In this document: positions 57,090-64,000 of the stretch, piece by piece | Position numbering within the stretch: the stretch's first letter is position 1 | Layout of the letters: each line of letters starts with the position of its first letter | Assembly: GCF_001262715.1 (NCBI RefSeq) | Contig: NZ_CP012328.1 | Location: 434,001-498,000 of the forward strand | DNA length: 64,000 nucleotides | Direction of reading: 5' to 3' | DNA from: Spiroplasma turonicum | Lineage (GTDB): Bacteria; Bacillota_I; Bacilli_A; Mycoplasmatales; Mycoplasmataceae | Position numbers and translations under genes: made by a program | The notes under the pieces: model-generated | Seen by the model: the letters and a program-made list of their open reading frames with translations, nothing else | The model's database searches: none | What the model was told of the DNA's origin: nothing

Positions 57090-59183
57090 ATGAAAAAATT
57101 AGTTTTATTATCAAGTTTTTTATTAAGTAGCATTGCTTTCTCATCCAGCTTTTTCTTGATAAATAATGGTTCTAATTCTAGTGAAACTTCATCTAAAACT
57201 AACAACAGTACTTCAGATGATATTGATAATAATAAGTATTTAGATCAAATGAATGATATAAATAAGAATTTAGATTATATACCTTTATTAAGCCCTTCAA
57301 AGATTATAGAAGAATTCAAAAATAAAAATAAGAAGTTTGCTGATTGTGATGTAAAAGTAAAAGAATTCAGTGAAAAAACAGCAAGAATAACTGTTAAAGA
57401 CTTTATTGGATTTGTTGATATTAATTTTAAAGTAAACAGTTTATCAGGTTTATTCGATATTAAAGACATAACTCAAATACCTGACTATTCTAATGAGGGC
57501 ATCATGAGTGCAATTGAATCAAAAAATCCAAATTTAAAAACATTTAATAAATCTACATTCCAATATTCATTAAAATCAATTAATAAATTTGAAATCTATG
57601 CACCAAGTATTAATGCAACTGTTTCATTTAATATATCTCCAAAATCATTAAGTACATTAATAACTAATACAATTATTACTAGAAAAATTGATGATCCATA
57701 TAATGAAAATAAGATAATTGATGCAGTCGCAGAAGTTAATCCATTAATTAATATGGATAAATCATTAATATTAGTTGATAAGTCTTCAATAACATACAAT
57801 GGAGCTGTTATATATTCTAATAAAAGTTTTGATTCAAAAAGTAGAATTACTATAAATTATAAAGTTAATAGCATTACAAACATGATAAGCAATTTAGATC
57901 TTGGATTAGTAAATAGTTTTGAAGATAAAAACTTAATAAATGATTTTTTAAATAAAAACTCTGTATTAAAAGATTATTATTCTAGTGGTTATTTAGATAT
58001 AAAAATAAATCAAAAGAAAGCAACTAATTCATCTGTTTTAATTAAAAAAATTGGAACATCAATTAGTTCGAATATTACATTTAATTATAAGGCTTCAGAT
58101 ATTAGTTTATTAATTACAAAACCTTCTTTAAGTAATAGTATTGAAAAATATTCTAAGTTAAGCCCAAACCAACAATTAAAATCTGCTGTAATGAATGAAA
58201 ACTCTTATTTATCAGAGTTTAGTTCTTATAACTTATCTGTTTCAAATATTAAATATGATTCATACAATGTTAATGATACATATATAAATTATAGTTATAA
58301 TCTTAGTTTATCTAGTTACAATGGTAGTAAAACTATAACTGGTAAAATACATAGACCAAATATTTATTCATCATTCACAACAAGAGACTTAGGAACAGTG
58401 GATTGATCAAATGCTAATCAAGTTATAAATAAAATAAGAGATAGTAATAAAAATGTTAATTTCAATGAAATTAAACCAATTAATGTAAATTCTTACAATA
58501 AAGGGGTTGTTATTGAAGCTAAAGAGGACTCATTTATTTATTCAAATATGTTTACTATAACTATGGATAGTAAAATATATAGTGCTGACTATAACATAAA
58601 AGCTTCTGTTTCTGAAAATCCTGATTCAGAAAGAGTTAGTGGAGGAGTATATAATAATAGTTCTTTCTTGGCACTTAGATTTGCTGAAAATGAAGGTTGA
58701 ACAAATAATGGTGTTTTTAGATTTGAAACAAAAAACCCATATCCATTAGCTATAAATTCATCAACTTTTAGTAATATAAATAATAAATATTTAAAATATT
58801 CATTTGATTTTAATACTTATCGAATGAGAAATAGTGAAAAAACTGATTATGGAATGAGTGAAAGTTGGTTAAAAAACTATGATGTTATTGATCAAAATGA
58901 AATAGTACCATTAAGTAAAGTTTTAAATGGATATACTGGACAGTTTAAAAAAGTGTTTTATGGAGTTAAAGTAAAAGAGAGAGGTGGATTTTGGTCAGGA
59001 TATTGTAATTCTAGTGATTCAGGTACAAGAGATATAACTGCATATATTGATTACAAAATAACAATTGATAATAATAAAATAGTATTTAACTTTACTTCTA
59101 GTTGATACATCAGTAAAGGTGTTGAATGTTGAAACACACAAGTATACTTCAAATATTCTATTCGTTGAGTATCGATAGAATAA
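57090..59183 (+). CDS. Membrane-anchored secreted protein, family A
   Basis: This gene encodes 697 residues with TGA as Trp; ATG follows AAAAGGAAAG. The N-terminal hydrophobic segment (about 4-25) has no lipobox Cys. A Ser/Thr/Asn linker is followed by NKYLDQMNDI and repeated units of about 85-100 residues (IGFVDINFKV..., SYNFN-like strands). The first 300 residues align closely with the gene at 62789 (NKYLDQM, LLVDxxSxTYNGAVxYxNKSFD), and the general plan matches 32667. The C-terminal domain has Cys in SGYCNSS and in VECWNT, 41 apart. It is followed 39 bases on by a repeat protein gene. Function unknown; a surface role is likely. Confidence 0.85.
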
Positions 59184-59222
59184 AATAATAAATATCAAAA
59201 ATTGAAAGAAAGGATTGTTAAC

Positions 59223-62200
59223 ATGAGAAAGACTTTAATAGTTGTAGCATCATTACAATTAACAGCTGTATCAGCTACAATTGTTAGTGGTTTTATAAGC
59301 ATAGGTTCACAATCAATAAGAAATGTTGAAGATTATGTTAAAGTAAAAAACCTAGGTGACATTGATTTAAATAATTCATCATTAACACCAAATTTAGATC
59401 TTGTTTTAAGTTATGTTAATAACTTAAATGATACAAATTTTAAATCAACAGAATTCTCAATGGAAGATAAAACTGACAGTTTTCAAAATCTTGCTATGGA
59501 TGAGAAAAAGTTAACAATCTCAGCTTTAGATGGAAGTAAATATAGTGGTTCTTTTGAAGTTGATTTCACTTTATCTAATAATCGTGTAATTGATTTAGAC
59601 CAGGAAAAAGATGATATGGGTTTAATCAAAGAAGATTCAATTAATCAACCTATTAAACTTAAGCATTATGAAGATATGCCTGATTTAGTCACTATAATTT
59701 CAGAAATGAAAGCAGTTAATGAAACAAAAGTAAATGATGTAAGTTCAATAAAAAACTTATTTTATGGTAATTTAACTGGTAAAGAACAACAAGATTTTAT
59801 AAATAACAACTTTGCCTTAAAAGATAATAAAAAAAGAATGAATAGTGAAAAATTAGTATATGATGTAACATTATATGCTACAAGTAATTCAAAATACTTT
59901 AAAGGTGAAAAAGTAATTAACTATATTGCTGAATTTGAAGATAGAATTTCATTATCGCAATATAAAGCAGATTTAGGAGATATAGATTTACAAAACAAAG
60001 ATAATAGACCATCACTTGAACTTTTAGTCGAAAAAATAAATGAAAAAAATATAGATAAACCAAATTTAAAAATAGAAGATTTTAATACAGAAGATTTTAA
60101 AAATAAATTATTAACAAATGATATTATGAATGAGAATGTTAATTTAACACCTAGAGAAGGTTCAAATATTTTAAAAGATAATCAAGGTCAAACTTTTAAT
60201 TATTCATTATTAAATATTAAAAAACTAGAAATTAATGATGAAAAAGTTACTAGTAAAAGTGTAACTTATGATATTGATATGAATTATGAAGGTAGAACAC
60301 CGTCTATTGATCAAGTTATTGAATCATGGATAAAGGCTAATAAAGGCAGTTATATTATTAAAAACTTTGCTAAATTATTTAATATAAGTGAAAAAGATTA
60401 TAGTTTTATTGATAAAGTTAATTCGACAGTTGACTTAACAGAAGGTTATGGTGCAGGAAAATGAAGTGCAAAATGTAAATTAATTATTGCCAAAGGCTAT
60501 AATTATTTAGTTGAAAATTCAGAAGTGGAATTTAATTTAGTTGTTTCAAAAAGATCAAAAATTGATTTAACTGAACTATATAAACCTGAACCATTTGAAG
60601 GAAAACTTGATTTAGGTGTAATCGATTTAGAAAATAAATATGCAAAACCAAGTCAAGAGAAATTAATTGAATTATTTATTGAAAAACAACCAGAAGTATA
60701 TGAGATTTATAAAGCTGATTTTAAATTTTATTCCGGAGAATTATATACACCATCTGAATATATTGGCTATAGAGGTGCATTGTTAAAAACACAACTTGAT
60801 CCAACTCATCCAGAATGAACATCTCAAAACATAGTAGGGCAAGTAAATCTTGAATATACTTTAATAAATGCTATAAAAATTGATTTAACTGAATTAATAA
60901 AAGAAACTGATTTAGGTACATTTAAAGTTGAATATAATATGGATGTTCCAAATGATAATGATTTATTCAAAAAATTAAGTGAAAGAAATAAAGATACTAT
61001 TACAAATGGTTTTGCTGTTGGAGAAGTAGAATTTATAGAAAAAACAACTACATCTGCAATTGTAAAAGCAAAAAAAGATAGTAACTTTACAGGTCAAGTA
61101 TCTATTCAATATAAAACAACTACAAATACAACACCATTATCAACTGTTATAAAAAATGGTTCAATTGGAACAATTGATTTAAATGGTGACACTAGATTAC
61201 CAAACAAAGAACAATTATTAACTGCAATAAGAAATACTAATGAGAATGACCAATGTAAAAAGTATTTACAATTATCTGACTTTGAAATAGTAAGTCAAAA
61301 TTATCATGAAGCTAAAATTGTTGGTACTGGTAAAGTTTATACTGGAGAAGCTGATTTAAAATATGATTTAATTGGTATTAGTCTTAAATTATATGCCCCA
61401 TCAAATGATTTAGGTACAATTGATCTAGAAGGTACTAACTATTTACCAAAACTGGAAACAATTATTAAAGCAATTAATAAAACTAATAATTTAACTGGTT
61501 TAGATGAAATAGCTCTTAAAGACTTGATTATTGAAGAAGGTACTCAAACTGATTCTGGTGTATATTTAATTCCAGCAAATCAAACAAGTGATAAATTTAA
61601 AAATTCTGAGCATGTTATGTTTAAATATAAATTAACAAATTATAAAAAACGTAATATAGCAGATTATATTTCAACAAACTCAAATATTGGCGATATTGAT
61701 TTAAATTATGAATCTAAATTACCAACTAAAGAACAAATATTTAAAAATATTAATAATGTTTTAGAACTTAACTTAGTTCCTGAAGAATTTGATCTAATTA
61801 CTACACCAACATATACTACTGCTTATATTAGAGCTAATTCAAAATCACAGAAATATTATGGTGAGGCTTCAGTTGTATATAAATTAAGAAATCAAAAAAT
61901 GTATCCATATTTGAATGATCAAATTAAAAATAAAAACTTAGGTGTTATAAACTTAAATAATAAGTCTGCATACCCAACATTAGAGCAACTTGCAAATGCT
62001 ATAACTTTAAAAAACCCAGGAATTAATTTAGATGCATCAGATATTATGTTTAGTACAAAAGAAAACTCAAATAATAAATTCCAATCAATAATTGATTCAA
62101 CTGAAAAAAGATTTGAAAAGGGAGAAGTAACTTTAACATACACTGTTGTAAATCCTAAAGTTATGGAATTAAAAGATGATATTGGTAATTTAAATATTGG

Positions 62201-62642
62201 TTCAATTAATAAACCTTACAAAGAAATTACAGTTGATGATATTTACAAAAATCTAAAAATAGTAAACCCTATGACAGGTGTTGAAAAAACAGACTTTAAA
62301 ATAGATTATATTTGAGAAGATGAAGTAATAATAAGTGGTACTGGCAATTACAAAGGTAGATTAAACCTATACTTTAATTCTAAATCTACAAATACTAAGT
62401 CATTAAATGATATCATAGATCTAAATGACTCATGATTAACAAATGGTGCTTATTATACTTCAAATTTATTAAATTCTGAAAATGATATTGTAAATTACTT
62501 AAAAACTAAATATAACTTAACAAAAAACACTGATTATACAATTTCAGTTGATAAAACTTCAATTGAAGATAAATACGTATTTACAATTACTGGAATTAAT
62601 AATTACACTGGAAAAGTTATAATCACAGCTGTCAAAAAATAA
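59223..62642 (+). CDS. Secreted protein with nine GxIDL-type repeats
   Basis: This gene encodes 1139 residues with TGA as Trp. ATG 59223 has AAAGG nine bases upstream; the in-frame TTG at 59202 overlaps that site. A single N-terminal hydrophobic segment (about 5-28) has no lipobox Cys, so the protein is anchored or secreted. The body repeats a unit starting with LGDIDL-like sequence at residues 44, 251, 464, 564, 648, 730, 822, 906 and 992; the last six are spaced 82-100 residues apart. Each unit ends in a strand such as YTGEADLKYDL or YFKGEKVINYIA. Long, modular and extracellular, it resembles an adhesin or stalk. It is downstream of, and probably co-transcribed with, the 57090 gene. Confidence 0.87.
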
Positions 62643-62650
62643 TATTTTAT

Positions 62651-62676
62651 AAAACTCTATATAATAGAGTTTTTTT
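62651..62676 (+). terminator. Terminator after repeat protein
   Basis: AAAACTCTA and TAGAGTTTT pair over a five-base loop, followed by seven T. Confidence 0.85.
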
Positions 62677-62788
62677 GTTTAAAATGTTATAAAAAGATTT
62701 TTTAATATACTATTTTATTTTTAATTACTAAAAAGTTTAAGAATTAATGATTGTTATATAATACTATATTTAAAGAAGGATATTTATA

Positions 62789-64000
62789 ATGAAAAAAACA
62801 ATATTGATAACATGTGCTTTATTAAGTACTATAGGATTAAATGCAGCTTTATTTCTTAAAATTTCAAATAATAGTGTTACAACAAGCAATAACTCAAATA
62901 CAAACAATTCTAGTAATGAAGTAAATAAATATTTAGATCAAATGCCTGATATTAAAACTGATTTAGGTTCATTAAGTTCCTTAGAAAAATCCAAAATTAT
63001 AGAAACATTTAAAAGTTATAATAAAAAGTTTGCAAATGATGAAATAAGTATCAAGCAATTTGGTGAAAACTTTGCAGAGATAACTATAAAAAATTTTATA
63101 GGAAAGTTAAAGGTTACTTTTAAAATAAGTAGTTTTCAAGGTTTATTTAAAATAAGTGACCTTGGCATTATATCTGAATACACTAATGAAAGTGTAGTTT
63201 CAAAAATCGAAGAAAAAAATGAGTCATTTAAAATTTTTGATAAATCAAGCTTACAATATAGTTTTAAAGGAATTAATATCTTTGAAGTTTATTCTAAAAA
63301 TATTAACAAGTCTTATAATTTTAATATAACACCTAAAAATCTTTTTACAATTATTCCTAATTTGACTATTCAATCTAAAATAAATAATCCTTATGATAAA
63401 TCTGAAATTATTAATGCATTAGCTTCAATTAATCCAATATTAAATTTTGAAAAATCTTTGTTATTAGTTGATGAAAATTCTATGACATATAATGGTGCAG
63501 TTGTTTACACTAACAAAAGTTTTGATAATAAATCTAGACTAACAGTTAACTATCAAGTAAATCAATTTACTAATATGATTAACACAACTAACATTGGTGA
63601 GATTAATAGTTATAGAGAAGAAAACATAATAAATGATGTATTAAATAAGAATAGTATATTGAGAGATTATTATAAAAATAAATATTTAAATATTGTTATT
63701 ACAAATAAAGGGGCTTGAAAATCAAGTTTAAAAATAACTAAAGTAGGTACATCAACTAGCTCTACTATAGATTTTAGTTATAAAGCTGCTAACGTTGACA
63801 TATTGTTAGACAACAAAGCAATTTATGGCAATATTTATTGATTTAATAAAATTAAGTCTGGTGATGAACAAATTAAAGACGTTTTAATTGAAAAAAATAG
63901 TTTATTAAAAGATTTTAGTAAAAATGATTTAATAGTAAATTCTTTAAGTTATAAATCATTAGAACCAAGTTTAGAATATATTTATTATACATTTAGTTTG
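62789..64000 (+). CDS. Membrane-anchored secreted protein, family A, 3' cut
   Basis: The visible 404 residues run to the window edge in frame with TGA as Trp. ATG follows AAGAAGGA; TATAAT lies at 62757-62762. The N-terminal hydrophobic segment (about 4-24) has a Cys at residue 9, too early for a lipobox. A Ser/Asn/Thr linker leads to NKYLDQMPDI. The protein follows the 57090 protein residue by residue in many places (LLVDENSMTYNGAVVYTNKSFD), so the two are recent duplicates flanking the repeat gene. The C-terminal Cys domain is beyond the window. Confidence 0.87.

Noticed and set aside
672-64000. Apparent premature stops at TGA in most genes
   Set aside because: TGA falls at conserved Trp positions (for example ParE LVWEIVD), so it is a Trp codon, not gene decay.
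1-64000. tRNA, rRNA, CRISPR or prophage
   Set aside because: No G/C-rich structured island, spaced repeat array or phage gene cluster was seen on reading both strands.

Overview
The window reads as chromosome of a wall-less, very AT-rich mollicute that uses genetic code 4 (TGA = Trp). Almost every long gene is interrupted by in-frame TGA under the standard code and becomes one continuous frame when TGA is read as Trp; TGG is rare. Eight predicted lipoproteins share a Spiroplasma/Entomoplasma-type leader (MKKLLxILG... with the lipobox Cys at residue 24). A Spiroplasma or close Entomoplasmatales relative is my best guess; this is inference from style, not a database match.

Layout. 1-3.0 kb: the end of a membrane protein and a large lipoprotein. 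3.1-8.7 kb: topoisomerase IV, parE and parC, with an unrecognised gene between them. 8.8-13.2 kb: a P-loop kinase-like protein, a RecD2 helicase and a multipass membrane protein. 13.6-16.4 kb: an ABC exporter-like permease/ATPase pair. 16.5-19.9 kb: an apparent operon of nagA, a small membrane protein, a Gfo/Idh/MocA oxidoreductase and deoC. 19.9-21.4 kb, minus strand: a NAMPT-type phosphoribosyltransferase. 21.6-28.0 kb: a nucleoside uptake and salvage operon (BMP-type lipoprotein, double ATPase, two permeases, DeoD). DeoD has lost the catalytic Asp of the E. coli enzyme. 28.1-32.5 kb: a coiled-coil protein, a PTS EIIC without EIIB, coaBC (minus strand) and rpsU.

32.6-64 kb is accessory, surface-oriented DNA. 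It holds a family of three N-terminally anchored secreted proteins, one of them coupled to a 1639-residue FtsX-like permease; eight-domain-scale repeat proteins; six lipoproteins; an orphan ABC-type permease; and a dead IS3-family element whose two ends carry inward-facing terminator-like hairpins. It also holds a 5'-truncated lipoprotein copy head-to-head with an intact paralogue, and a 1.5 kb gene-free stretch.

How it works together: the central part imports nucleosides, phosphorolyses them and degrades deoxyribose-phosphate, alongside amino-sugar catabolism, NAD and CoA synthesis. The right half looks like a locus for diversifying surface proteins by domain duplication, truncation and IS activity. 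I see no tRNA, rRNA, CRISPR array or prophage.
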